Positions 15,291 through 22,294 of a stretch of DNA of 22,687 nucleotides are shown here, one piece after another. The DNA is taken from assembly GCA_023667165.1 (NCBI GenBank), contig JAMPAO010000038.1, positions 1-22,687 of the forward strand, in the 5' to 3' direction. The position numbers were made by a program, and so were the translations under genes. The notes beneath the pieces were generated by a model. The model was given only the letters and a program-made list of their open reading frames with translations. It was not told where the DNA came from and ran no database searches. Numbering within the stretch: the first letter of the stretch is position 1; every line of letters begins with the position of its first letter. Source of the stretch: Ruminococcus sp. GTDB taxonomy: Bacteria; Bacillota; Clostridia; Oscillospirales; Ruminococcaceae.

Positions 15291-16223
15291 TCAGCCGAAA
15301 TCTACGCCCAGCAGCTTGCCCGCCTGTGCGGTGATCTCTTCGATGATTGTTTTTGCGGGTTTTACCTCGTTTACCATTCCCGCGATAAGTCCGCAGAGCA
15401 TTGATCCTTCGTCGGTGTTGCCGTCAACAACGGCTTTTCTTAACGAACCTACGGTGAGAGCCTCGAAATCCTCCGGAGGAGCGGCTTTCTTTTCCATGTC
15501 CTGGAGCATTTTTGTGTATTTGCTCTTTATGCAGCGGCAGGGACTGCCCGAATAGAAGCCTGTGATGGCGTTATCGGTATCCTTTGCCTTGATGACCGCG
15601 TTTTTGTAGTTTTCGTGTATCTGACATTCCTCCGCCGCCAGGAACCGCGTGCCTATCTGAACGCCCTGCGCTCCCAGCATAAAGGAAGCGGCAAAGCCTC
15701 TGCCGTCGGCAATGCCTCCCGCCGCTATAACGGGAACGGTCACGGCGTCGGCCACCTGGGGAACAAGGCACATGGTGGTGTTCTGACCGATATGTCCTCC
15801 GGATTCCGTACCCTCCGCAATGACGGCGTCGGCGCCTATTCTTTCAAGGCGTTTGGCAAGCGCTACCGAGGGGACTACGGGAATGACCTTTATCCCCGCT
15901 TCTTTCCATGCGGCGATGTATTTTCCCGGGTTTCCCGCGCCTGTGGTGACAAAGGGGACTTTTTCTTCCATGACAAGCTGCGCCAGATCGTCGGCGTTGG
16001 GGGACATGAGCATTACGTTAACGCCGAAAGGCTTGTCTGTCAGTTCCTTGCATTTGCGTATCTCTCCTCTGAGGTAATCTATGGGAGCGGAACCTCCCGC
16101 GATAATTCCGGCGCCTCCCGCATTTGATACCGCCGAGGCAAGAGTACTTTCGGCGATCCATGCCATGCCGCCCTGCAGGATGGGATATTTTATTCCCAAA
16201 AGCTGTGTGATCTTGTTTTCCAT
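15291..16223 (-). CDS. fabK: Enoyl-ACP reductase II (FMN-dependent)
   Basis: FabK reduces trans-2-enoyl-ACP with NADH and FMN, the last step of each cycle, and replaces FabI in many Firmicutes, making them insensitive to triclosan. The 310-residue TIM-barrel protein starts with LLGIKYPILQGGMAWIAE, followed by SNAGGAGIIAGGSAP and VTTGAGNPG. It has the catalytic His in GTESGGHIGQ and the FMN phosphate site in AAGGIADGRGFAASFMLGA. GGAGG lies before the ATG. It directly follows fabH, 33 bases away. No FabI or FabL lies in the window, so this is the likely only enoyl reductase of the operon. Confidence 0.95.
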   Translation of the reverse strand: MENKITQLLGIKYPILQGGMAWIAESTLASAVSNAGGAGIIAGGSAPIDYLRGEIRKCKELTDKPFGVNVMLMSPNADDLAQLVMEEKVPFVTTGAGNPGKYIAAWKEAGIKVIPVVPSVALAKRLERIGADAVIAEGTESGGHIGQNTTMCLVPQVADAVTVPVIAAGGIADGRGFAASFMLGAQGVQIGTRFLAAEECQIHENYKNAVIKAKDTDNAITGFYSGSPCRCIKSKYTKMLQDMEKKAAPPEDFEALTVGSLRKAVVDGNTDEGSMLCGLIAGMVNEVKPAKTIIEEITAQAGKLLGVDFG

Positions 16224-16256
16224 ATGTTTTTTCCTCCGTTTTGCTGTTATATTTTA

Positions 16257-17255
16257 TCAGTATTCTATTATCACCGCGCCCAGTGTAAGACCTGCTCCGA
16301 AGCCTACCATGCACAGCTTGTCGCCCCGCTTTACCGCGCCCTTGAGTATCGCCTCGTTAAGGGCGATGGGGATCGATGCGCTGGATGTATTGCCGTGCAT
16401 ATCTATATTGGTGAAGAACTTATCCATGGAAACGCCCAGATTTTTTGCGGCAGTTTCGATTATGCGTATATTTGCCTGATGAGGTATGAACAGATCAATG
16501 TCCGAAACGCTTATTCCCGCTTTTTCGGCGGCGTTGGAGGCTGCAAGAGGCAGCGCTTTGGTGGCGAACTTATATACCTCCTTGCCGTCCTGCACCAAAC
16601 CTCTGTGATCGATATCGTCGGGAGTTTCATCGTCGATCACAAAGCGGCTCTCATCGGTAAAGGGACTGAGGGTATGGAGAGATTTTGCGTAAAGGTGCTT
16701 TGCTCCCGCGCCGTCCGACCCCAGCCAGCTTGAAAAGAATTTTTCCGAACGCTCTATTATCACCGCTGCCGCTCCGTCGCCGAAAAGAACGCAGGATGAG
16801 CGGTCTTTGTAGTTGGTGATGTAGGAAAGATTTTCATTTGCCGCAACAAGCACATATTTCAGGCTTTCGTCGGTGGCAAGATATCTGTGTGCGGCGTCAA
16901 GAGCGTAGATAAAACCCGAGCAGGCGGCTCCCACATCAAAAGCGAAAGCGTTTACCGCTCCTATCTCGCGCTGGATAAGGCACGCCATGGAGGGAGTGCT
17001 GAAATCGGCGGTGATCGTGGAGTCGATTATAAGACCGATATCCTTAGGATCAATGCCCGCTCTTTCAAGAGCCTGCTTTGACGCCATAGCGCCCATATAC
17101 CAAGTAGGTTCTCCGTTTGATATGCGCCTTTGGGAAATACCCGTTCTTGTTTTTATCCACTCGTCGCTGGTTTCCACCACCTTGGACATATCGTCGTTGG
17201 TAACGGCGAGCAGCGGTTCGTATTCCCCCGCGGATATAATGTTGATACCGATCAT
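16257..17255 (-). CDS. fabH: 3-oxoacyl-ACP synthase III
   Basis: FabH starts fatty acid synthesis by condensing acetyl-CoA or branched acyl-CoA with malonyl-ACP. The 332-residue protein has the catalytic triad: Cys112 in VGAACSGF, His in LFIPHQANIRI and Asn in HGNTSSASIP. It also has the FGDGAAAVI and FGAGLTLGAVI stretches near the C-terminus. AAGGAG lies 10 bases before the ATG. It is the first gene of the fatty-acid operon, behind a leader of about 140 bases and a promoter with a TTGACA box. No fabT or fapR gene accompanies the operon, unlike in streptococci. Confidence 0.96.
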   Translation of the reverse strand: MIGINIISAGEYEPLLAVTNDDMSKVVETSDEWIKTRTGISQRRISNGEPTWYMGAMASKQALERAGIDPKDIGLIIDSTITADFSTPSMACLIQREIGAVNAFAFDVGAACSGFIYALDAAHRYLATDESLKYVLVAANENLSYITNYKDRSSCVLFGDGAAAVIIERSEKFFSSWLGSDGAGAKHLYAKSLHTLSPFTDESRFVIDDETPDDIDHRGLVQDGKEVYKFATKALPLAASNAAEKAGISVSDIDLFIPHQANIRIIETAAKNLGVSMDKFFTNIDMHGNTSSASIPIALNEAILKGAVKRGDKLCMVGFGAGLTLGAVIIEY

Positions 17256-17356
17256 AGGCTTGACGCTCCTTAAAGAAAATAATATTTTTGCGTATTGTAT
17301 TTTTTGGCGGAATATGTTATTATATAAAGTATGATGTTATTACTGCCGCACCGACG

Positions 17357-17392
17357 CTTGCATAAAAAGGACATCAGACCTTTACAAGCAAG
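17357..17392 (-). promoter_or_regulatory. Stem-loop at the 5' end of the fabH mRNA
   Basis: CTTGC (17357-17361) pairs with GCAAG (17388-17392), and AAAGG (17366-17370) with CCTTT (17379-17383) inside it. The predicted - strand start is near 17395, so the hairpin begins within a few bases of the mRNA end. Such 5' hairpins protect mRNAs from decay in Firmicutes; a regulatory role is possible. Confidence 0.4.
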
Positions 17393-17401
17393 TATATATC
17401 T

Positions 17402-17431
17402 ATTTTAATATATTTTTACCTGACTTGTCAA
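17402..17431 (-). promoter_or_regulatory. Promoter of the fatty-acid operon
   Basis: On the - strand TTGACA (17431-17426) and TAAAAT (17407-17402) are spaced by 18 bases. The -35 box is inside one copy of the TTTACCTGAC motif (17415-17424 on the + strand, then TTGTCAA), so a protein bound there would block RNA polymerase. The leader to the fabH ATG would be about 140 bases. Confidence 0.65.
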
Positions 17432-17475
17432 CCGATATTTTGGTATTTTTGAAAAAATTTACCTGACATTGTTAA
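17415..17475. promoter_or_regulatory. Two direct copies of a candidate fatty-acid operator
   Basis: TTTACCTGAC occurs at 17415-17424 and again at 17458-17467, each followed by a TTGT-YAA run. The first copy contains the dyad TGAC-TT-GTCA. The copies are 43 bases apart, close to four helical turns, so they face the same side of DNA. One overlaps the fabH -35 box and the other lies about 35 bases upstream of the candidate fabD -35 box (TTGATA, 17503). The likeness to FabT-type sites (TTTGA-N-TCAAA) is only loose, and FapR sites differ clearly. Confidence 0.5.
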
Positions 17476-17585
17476 AGCTCACAAAGAATTTGTTTGTTTT
17501 TGTTGATATCGGCAGGATAATATACTATTAGTGTAATAATATTATAATTCTACAAAAAGTATCAAAAATGGAGGTCATTACATTT

Positions 17586-18506
17586 ATGGAAAAGGAAAAA
17601 ACCGTTTTTTTATTTTCGGGGCAAGGCTCTCAGTACTGCGGAATGGGGGTATCGCTGACGGAAAAATATCCCGAGCTTACGGAAATATTCGAGGAAGCGT
17701 CGGACATATTGGGTTTCGACCTGTTCGAGAAGTGCAGAAGCGCCGACGAAACGGAGCTGGCGAAAACTGTCATATCCCAGCCTGCCATAATGGCGGTATC
17801 TCTTTGCGCCTTGAGAGCGCTGGAGATAAACGGCATATCCGCTGCTGCCGCTGCGGGACATTCTCTCGGAGAATACGGCGCAATGGTCTGCGCGGGGATG
17901 GTGAGCCGCAGCGACGGATTTAAGCTGATAAAGGCAAGAAGCGAGGCCATGCAGAGAGCGAGCGAGGCAAACAAAGGAGCCATGTACGCAATTATCGGCA
18001 AAACGGCGGCTGAGATAGAGCAAGTCTGCGGTGATACGGCAGGCTATGTTGTTCCCGTAAATTACAATTCTCCGGTGCAGACGGTCATTGCGGGAGAGGA
18101 AGAGGCTGCAAAGGCAGCAGCCGACGTTCTTTCGGGAATGGGTGCGCGCGCCGTAAGACTGGGAGTGTCCTCGGCGTTCCACTCAAAGCTGATGCAGACG
18201 GCGGCTGACGAATTCAGGCTCTTTGCGGAGAAAACAGACTTTAACGCCCCAAATATCATCATGATGTCCAATATCAGCGGGAAGCCGCTTGAAAACACGG
18301 ACAATATGGCGCAGAAGCTGGCGGATCATATAGTATCTCCCGTAAAATTTGCGTCCGAGCTTGAATATCTTTACGATCGGGGTTTTGATACCTTTATAGA
18401 ATGCGGACCCGGAAAGGTGCTGACAGGACTGGTGAAGAAAACGCTTAAAGGGGTCACGGCGGTGAATGTGCAGGACGCAGATACTCTCGGAAAGGCAATA
18501 GGGTAA
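17586..18506 (+). CDS. fabD: Malonyl-CoA:ACP transacylase
   Basis: FabD moves malonyl from CoA to ACP and so supplies FabH and FabF. The 306-residue protein has FLFSGQGSQYCGMG, the nucleophile motif GHSLGEYGAM (Ser93), the basic residue region KARSEAMQRA, the His in SSAFHSKLM, and the C-terminal ECGPGKVLTGL. I use the ATG at 17586, 11 bases after GGAGG, because the earlier in-frame ATG at 17568 overlaps that ribosome binding site. In related genomes fabD lies between fabK and fabG; here it is on the opposite strand, facing away from fabH across the divergent control region. Confidence 0.96.
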   Translation: MEKEKTVFLFSGQGSQYCGMGVSLTEKYPELTEIFEEASDILGFDLFEKCRSADETELAKTVISQPAIMAVSLCALRALEINGISAAAAAGHSLGEYGAMVCAGMVSRSDGFKLIKARSEAMQRASEANKGAMYAIIGKTAAEIEQVCGDTAGYVVPVNYNSPVQTVIAGEEEAAKAAADVLSGMGARAVRLGVSSAFHSKLMQTAADEFRLFAEKTDFNAPNIIMMSNISGKPLENTDNMAQKLADHIVSPVKFASELEYLYDRGFDTFIECGPGKVLTGLVKKTLKGVTAVNVQDADTLGKAIG

Positions 18507-18576
18507 AAAGAAACAAACCTCACTTTTACGAAATATGCAAATATATACTATATATAATAGAAAGGATCTGTATAAT

Positions 18577-19419
18577 ATGAAGCATTACGGATTACTGGGA
18601 TATCCCCTGAAGCATACCATGTCACCTCCCATTCACGAAAGACTGTTCGAGCTGGAGGGAGTTTCCGGAGATGACTATGATTATACATTGATGGAATACT
18701 CCGAGGAGGAGCTGGATGGTAAAATTTCCAACGTTCTGGCTCTTGACGGGTTCAATATAACCATTCCCCACAAGGGCAATATAATAAGGTATATCGACGA
18801 GCTGGACGGATCGGCTGAACGGTATGATTCGGTAAACTGCGTTGTTAAAAGAAACGGCAGATATATCGGATATAACACCGACTGCGACGGTTTCCTGCGT
18901 TCCCTTGAAGCTGCGGGAGCGAGCCTTAACGGCAAAGTGCTTCAATGCGGCTGCGGCGGCGTGGGCAGAATGATCGCCATTGAGGCGGTAAGACACGGAG
19001 CGGAGCTTACGGTGTCGGTTCCTCACGGCTTTGAGGAAACTGTGGAGCCTGTCAGGGAATATGCCCGCAAAAACGGCATAAATGCGAAGATCGCAGTCAT
19101 TCGTCCGGAAGAGATGTCGGGAAAATTCGATCTGCTTATCAACGCCTCTCCCGTAGGAATGTTCCCCAAGACGGACGGATGCCCCGCGGAGGAGAATATC
19201 ATAAAAGACTGCGGCTTTGTGTTCGACGTTATATATAATCCCGAAAAAACAAGGCTTATGCAGATCGCCGAAGCAAACGGCATAGGCACCTGCGGCGGCA
19301 TGGCAATGCTGGTGTGGCAGGCGGTCGTGGCTCATGAGATATGGAGCGGCGCAAAATACGAGTTAAAGGATATTGACAGTCTTATTGCCCGTATGCATGA
19401 GATGATGAAAGAGGCATAA
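18577..19419 (+). CDS. aroE: Shikimate dehydrogenase
   Basis: AroE reduces 3-dehydroshikimate to shikimate with NADPH in aromatic amino acid synthesis. From the ATG at 18577 (AAAGGA 10 bases upstream) the protein is 280 residues, the normal length. The substrate site reads HTMSPPIHERLF, with Thr in place of the first Ser of the usual SxSP. Catalytic Lys and Asp are in FNITIPHKGN and GYNTDCDGF. The nucleotide-binding loop is GCGGVGRMIA, followed by LINASPVGMFPKTDG. An upstream in-frame start adds an AT-rich leader without family likeness. It follows fabD by 70 bases and precedes the flavin reductase by 3. Paralogues such as quinate dehydrogenase cannot be excluded from sequence alone. Confidence 0.9.
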   Translation: MKHYGLLGYPLKHTMSPPIHERLFELEGVSGDDYDYTLMEYSEEELDGKISNVLALDGFNITIPHKGNIIRYIDELDGSAERYDSVNCVVKRNGRYIGYNTDCDGFLRSLEAAGASLNGKVLQCGCGGVGRMIAIEAVRHGAELTVSVPHGFEETVEPVREYARKNGINAKIAVIRPEEMSGKFDLLINASPVGMFPKTDGCPAEENIIKDCGFVFDVIYNPEKTRLMQIAEANGIGTCGGMAMLVWQAVVAHEIWSGAKYELKDIDSLIARMHEMMKEA

Positions 19420-19422
19420 GGC

Positions 19423-19998
19423 ATGGGCAGGGCGTTTTTCAAAGGGGGAACTGTCATGGCTCCCCTCCCTGCGGCTTTGATCACCTGCTCGGACAGGGAC
19501 GGACGGCAGAATGTTATGACCGCCGCATGGACGGGGATAGTGAACACCCGCCCTCCCATGGCGTATGTTTCCGTAAGACCGGAGCGCTTTTCCTGCGGCT
19601 TTATAAGAGAAAAGGGAGAGTTTGTAATTAATCTCACCACCTCAAAAATGGCAAGAGAAACGGATCTGTGCGGAATGAAGAGCGGCAGGAGCGTTGATAA
19701 ATTCGCAAAATGCCGGTTTACCGTCCAAAAGGCGTTCACAGTCGGCTGTCCCGTGATAGGGGAAAGTCCTCTTGCCTTGGAGTGCAGGGTGAACAGGGAG
19801 CTGGAGCTTGGCAGCCATATAATGTTTATCGCCGACATCACGGGGATCAGTGCGGACGACAGATATATTGACGGCAAGGGCAAGATAAATCTGGAGCAAG
19901 CGGGACTTATGGCTTATTCCCACGGAAATTATTTCGCTCTCGGCAGAAAGCTGGGAGATTTCGGCTTTTCGGTAAGGAGGAGGGGGAAAGGGAAATGA
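19423..19998 (+). CDS. Flavin reductase family (FMN-binding split barrel) protein
   Basis: The 191-residue protein belongs to the flavin reductase-like, FMN-binding family. Typical stretches are PLPAALITCSD, NVMTAAWTGIVNTRPPMAYVSV, FVINLTT and LECRVNRELELGSHIMFIADI. Members reduce flavin with NAD(P)H for a partner oxygenase, or act as small flavoproteins in anaerobes; the partner here is unknown. It starts 3 bases after aroE and ends in an ATGA overlap with tatD, so it is translated as part of this operon. The basic C-terminus (RRRGKGK) overlaps the tatD ribosome binding site, which may explain its composition. Confidence 0.85.
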   Translation: MGRAFFKGGTVMAPLPAALITCSDRDGRQNVMTAAWTGIVNTRPPMAYVSVRPERFSCGFIREKGEFVINLTTSKMARETDLCGMKSGRSVDKFAKCRFTVQKAFTVGCPVIGESPLALECRVNRELELGSHIMFIADITGISADDRYIDGKGKINLEQAGLMAYSHGNYFALGRKLGDFGFSVRRRGKGK

Positions 19999-20747
19999 GG
20001 ATAACAGATTCTCATGCCCATTATGACGACAAGGCGTTCGACGGCTGCCGTTACGAGCTTCTGGACAGTCTTTTCAAGGGCGATGTGGCAAAGATAATAA
20101 ACATAGGCTGCTCCATAGAAAGCTCCCGCAGGTCGGTGGAGCTGACCGAGAGATATCCCGGGATATTCGCGGCAGTGGGACTTCACCCCGACAGCGCCGG
20201 CGAGATCGGCAAAATTGACGAGATACGCAGTCTTTGCGTCAACGAAAAGGTGGCGGCAATAGGTGAGATAGGACTTGATTATCACTATGAAAATCATGAC
20301 AGAGCCTTGCAGAAACAGGCGTTTGAAAGGCAGCTAAGCCTTGCGGGGGAGCTGGATATGCCGGTAGTCATACACAGCAGGGACGCTTGGGAGGACACGC
20401 TGGAGCTTGTGCGGAAATACCGTCCCAAGGGCGTTATGCACTGCTTTTCCGGATCTGCCGAAACTGCGGAGGAGCTTATCGGATTGGGAATGTATATCGG
20501 ATTTACGGGCGTGGTCACATTCAAAAACGCAAAAAAGACCCGCAGAGCGCTGAGCGTTATTCCCGAAAGCAGGCTGCTTTGCGAAACTGACTGCCCGTAT
20601 ATGGCGCCCGAGCCGCACAGGGGAGAGGTATGTCACAGCGGATATCTTGTGCATACCCTTGAGGCTATGGGAGCGGTCAAAGGAAAAACAGCTTCGGAAA
20701 TGGCGGATATAACGGCGGAGAATGCCGAAAGACTTTTCGGGATATGA
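19995..20747 (+). CDS. tatD: TatD family metal-dependent hydrolase (DNase)
   Basis: TatD proteins are TIM-barrel metal hydrolases with 3'-5' exonuclease activity on DNA and roles in DNA repair and quality control. The 250-residue protein has all expected metal ligands: DSHAHYDD (HxH), GEIGLDYHY (Glu), PVVIHSRDA (His), MHCFSG (His) and ETDCPYMAPEPHRG (Asp). The start overlaps the flavin reductase stop by four bases, with a GGAGGAGGGGG ribosome binding site. TatD genes in Firmicutes often lie beside metG or rsmA; that is not the case here. Only 20 bases after the stop separate it from a low-complexity gap before the next gene. Confidence 0.93.
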   Translation: MRITDSHAHYDDKAFDGCRYELLDSLFKGDVAKIINIGCSIESSRRSVELTERYPGIFAAVGLHPDSAGEIGKIDEIRSLCVNEKVAAIGEIGLDYHYENHDRALQKQAFERQLSLAGELDMPVVIHSRDAWEDTLELVRKYRPKGVMHCFSGSAETAEELIGLGMYIGFTGVVTFKNAKKTRRALSVIPESRLLCETDCPYMAPEPHRGEVCHSGYLVHTLEAMGAVKGKTASEMADITAENAERLFGI

Positions 20748-20829
20748 TAATATTTGCAGCCGGTCATGAGCGGGGCAGGGTCATGGATTGCCGAAAGGAA
20801 AAATTTTCAAATCTGAAAGGAAAATTAAA

Positions 20830-21768
20830 ATGAGTATAAAATTTCACATAGCCGAGGCTTCGGAAAACATAAGCTTCAGCATTGCGCTTGCTGCCGTTTT
20901 TAAGCAGTATCCCGAATTTTTCCGCGACGATGTTGTAATAGGGTCGTATTTCGGCTGCTTTCCTCTGCTGTGGAACGGCGGCAGAATGGTTCTGGGCAGA
21001 TATTATCCGGATATAGCCAAGAAAGTTATCAATGCTTACAACGACAGGGGAATTCCCTACAGATTTACCTTTACAAACCCTCACATCACCGAAGAGGAGC
21101 TTGGGGACAGGGAGTGCAACCAACTGCTTGATATGGCTGACAACGGCATGAACGAGGTAATAGTGTATTCTCCCGTTTTGGAGGAGTATATAAGAAAAAC
21201 TCATCCGAACATGAAGCTGACCTCTTCTACCTGCAAGTGTATACGCAGCATGCAGGAGGTCAAGGAAGAGCTTGCAAAGGATTACAGCCTTGTGGTTCTG
21301 GATTTCAACTTCAACAATAATTTCGAGGAGCTGGAAAAGCTGACCCCGGAGGAGAGAAAACGCTGCGAGATACTTTCCAACGTGGTATGCGTTCCCGACT
21401 GTCCAAGACGTGCGGAGCATTACAGCTACATCGGAAAAATGCAGTTGGAAAAGCTTGGGATAACCCGTCAGTACGCGCAGATGACGCCGGAGCTGAACGA
21501 AAGATACGGCATAAAGGAATGGGACTGCAGCTACAGGCACTTCGAGCTTTACAAGGACACGCCGTCAGAGCGCATGGTAACTCCGGAGCTGCTTTATGAC
21601 AAGTATGTTCCTATGGGTTTTGAGAACTTTAAGATAGAGGGCAGAATGGCAAATATGATGCATATCTGCGAGCAGACGCTGCTTTATATGACAAAACCCG
21701 AACACCGCGACAGAGCAAGGTATGTTATCATGTCTTTGGCATTGAATCATAGGAATTTGAACTTTTGA
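20830..21768 (+). CDS. Uncharacterised protein, possibly U32-peptidase-like
   Basis: I do not recognise this 312-residue soluble protein with certainty. Its layout recalls the U32 peptidase/TrhP family: an early GSYFGCFPLLWNGGR, a barrel-like run with FTFTNPHITEEEL and VIVYSPVLEEYIR, then STCKCI and VVCVPDCPRR, and the near-C-terminal GFENFKIEGRM, which resembles the LKIEGRMK of U32 proteins. Nine Cys residues, several in CxC or CxxxC spacing, could bind a metal or cluster. The start at 20830 follows GAAAGGA at 8 bases; a TTG at 20788 is less likely. A very strong terminator follows, and no partner gene is seen. U32 relatives act in tRNA or rRNA hydroxylation or collagen degradation; any such role here is inference. 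Confidence 0.6.
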   Translation: MSIKFHIAEASENISFSIALAAVFKQYPEFFRDDVVIGSYFGCFPLLWNGGRMVLGRYYPDIAKKVINAYNDRGIPYRFTFTNPHITEEELGDRECNQLLDMADNGMNEVIVYSPVLEEYIRKTHPNMKLTSSTCKCIRSMQEVKEELAKDYSLVVLDFNFNNNFEELEKLTPEERKRCEILSNVVCVPDCPRRAEHYSYIGKMQLEKLGITRQYAQMTPELNERYGIKEWDCSYRHFELYKDTPSERMVTPELLYDKYVPMGFENFKIEGRMANMMHICEQTLLYMTKPEHRDRARYVIMSLALNHRNLNF

Positions 21769-21790
21769 CGGGATCGTTTTTAATGAATAT

Positions 21791-21846
21791 AAAATTCCCG
21801 AATGTTCCGCAGGCGGTCTGATGTACGCGGAGCATTCGGGAATTTT
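21791..21846. terminator. Strong bidirectional terminator
   Basis: AAAATTCCCGAATG (21791-21804) pairs perfectly over 14 bp with CATTCGGGAATTTT (21833-21846). TCCGC (21806-21810) and GCGGA (21827-21831) extend the stem inward. T-runs follow on both strands. It ends the gene at 20830-21768 and shields the repeat array that begins directly after it. Confidence 0.88.
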
Positions 21847-21855
21847 GAAAAAATA

Positions 21856-21884
21856 TTGACATGACAAAATAAATGTATTATAAT
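21856..21884 (+). promoter_or_regulatory. Consensus promoter, unit 1 peptide mRNA
   Basis: TTGACA (21856-21861) and TATAAT (21879-21884) are exact consensus boxes with a 17-base spacer. Transcription should start near 21891, giving a leader of about 108 bases before the small gene. Confidence 0.88.
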
Positions 21885-21892
21885 AAAAATAA

Positions 21893-21988
21893 GCCGGACA
21901 AGCAAAACGCAAGTCCGGCGCGAAAGCAGTCCATAACGGTAGGCGGCTGCGTTTTTCCCCTTTCTTGCAAAAGCCCTTATGAAAGGGG
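21893..21988 (+). promoter_or_regulatory. Structured leader of the unit 1 peptide mRNA
   Basis: Three stems can form. GCCGGAC (21893-21899) pairs with GTCCGGC (21913-21919). GCAG (21926-21929) pairs with CTGC (21947-21950). CCCCTTTC (21957-21964) pairs with GAAAGGGG (21981-21988) and buries the ribosome binding site. GCCGGAC can instead pair with GTCCGGT (21992-21998) right before the ATG. This is a two-state leader that keeps translation low unless the RNA is cut or refolded. Confidence 0.7.
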
Positions 21989-21998
21989 GTAGTCCGGT

Positions 21999-22097
21999 AT
22001 GTTCAAGGAAATTATTGAGCTGATCAGCTTGCTGGTCAACGTTGCACGATTAATTCGTGACGTAATGACTGACGTACATAAAGACAAAAACGATTAA
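21999..22097 (+). CDS. Small amphipathic peptide, candidate type I toxin (copy 1)
   Basis: The 32-residue peptide starts MFKEIIELISLLVNVARL (first 18 residues), is helical and hydrophobic with charges on one side, and ends in the polar tail DVHKDKND. This shape, a short membrane-seeking helix with a charged C-terminus, is common to type I toxins such as Fst, but I see no specific sequence match. The ribosome binding site AAAGGGGG is at normal spacing but held in a stem. Copy 2 of the peptide keeps 20 of 32 residues, with mostly conservative changes (V/I, L/F, I/L), which suggests selection for the peptide. The last 38 bases of this region, from within the gene to past the stop, are identical in both copies because they also encode the end of the antisense RNA. 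A signalling or other small-protein role is the alternative. Confidence 0.6.
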   Translation: MFKEIIELISLLVNVARLIRDVMTDVHKDKND

Positions 22098-22202
22098 CCG
22101 CCCAAGCTCACACCTTGAACGGTTAATTCTTGACATCATGATAGTGACATATGACCAAAACAAGGGGAAAAAGCGCACCGTCTATCGGACTGCTTTCCTT
22201 AT
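22082..22202 (-). ncRNA. Candidate antisense RNA (antitoxin), unit 1
   Basis: A consensus - strand promoter should start an RNA near 22202 that ends at the hairpin and T-run near 22082, about 120 bases. It overlaps the 3' end of the peptide mRNA, including its last codons and terminator, so the two can form a duplex of about 45-50 bases. Its 5' part contains GCTTTTTCCCCTT, whose CCCCTT can pair with the AAGGGG of the peptide ribosome binding site. No peptide is seen in it. Confidence 0.65.
22086..22127 (-). terminator. Shared terminator of unit 1
   Basis: ATTAACCG (22093-22100) pairs with CGGTTAAT (22120-22127), with an inner CAAG/CTTG pair. On the - strand it is followed by CGTTTTTGTC (T-run at 22090-22086), a good intrinsic terminator for the antisense RNA. 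On the + strand the following TTCTT run is weaker but may end the peptide mRNA. Confidence 0.8.
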
Positions 22203-22208
22203 ACCTAT

Positions 22209-22237
22209 ATTATACCACGGCGCGCGGGCGATGTCAA
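22209..22237 (-). promoter_or_regulatory. Consensus promoter of the unit 1 antisense RNA
   Basis: On the - strand TTGACA (22237-22232) and TATAAT (22214-22209) are exact, with a 17-base spacer. It is back to back with the + promoter of unit 2; the two -35 boxes are 20 bases apart. Confidence 0.88.
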
Positions 22238-22257
22238 GACATTTTCCGAAAAAAATA

Positions 22258-22286
22258 TTGACATGACAAAATAAATGTATTATAAT
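22258..22286 (+). promoter_or_regulatory. Consensus promoter, unit 2 peptide mRNA
   Basis: TTGACA (22258-22263) and TATAAT (22281-22286) with a 17-base spacer identical to that of unit 1. Confidence 0.88.
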
Positions 22287-22294
22287 AAAAATTA

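Larger units (their letters stand above)
17256..17585. promoter_or_regulatory. Divergent control region between fabH and fabD
   Basis: This AT-rich gap of about 330 bases holds no gene. From left to right it contains the fabH leader with a 5' stem-loop, the fabH promoter, two direct copies of a TTTACCTGAC motif, and a poorly defined fabD promoter (TTGATA at 17503-17508 with TATTAG 17 bases later, and a TATAAT at 17543-17548 without a good -35). The fabD ribosome binding site GGAGGT (17570-17575) ends it. Shared control of both sides is likely. Confidence 0.65.

Noticed and set aside
22128..22160. TTGACA at 22129 as another + promoter in the unit
   Set aside because: No -10 box follows at a suitable distance, and the following sequence differs between the copies.
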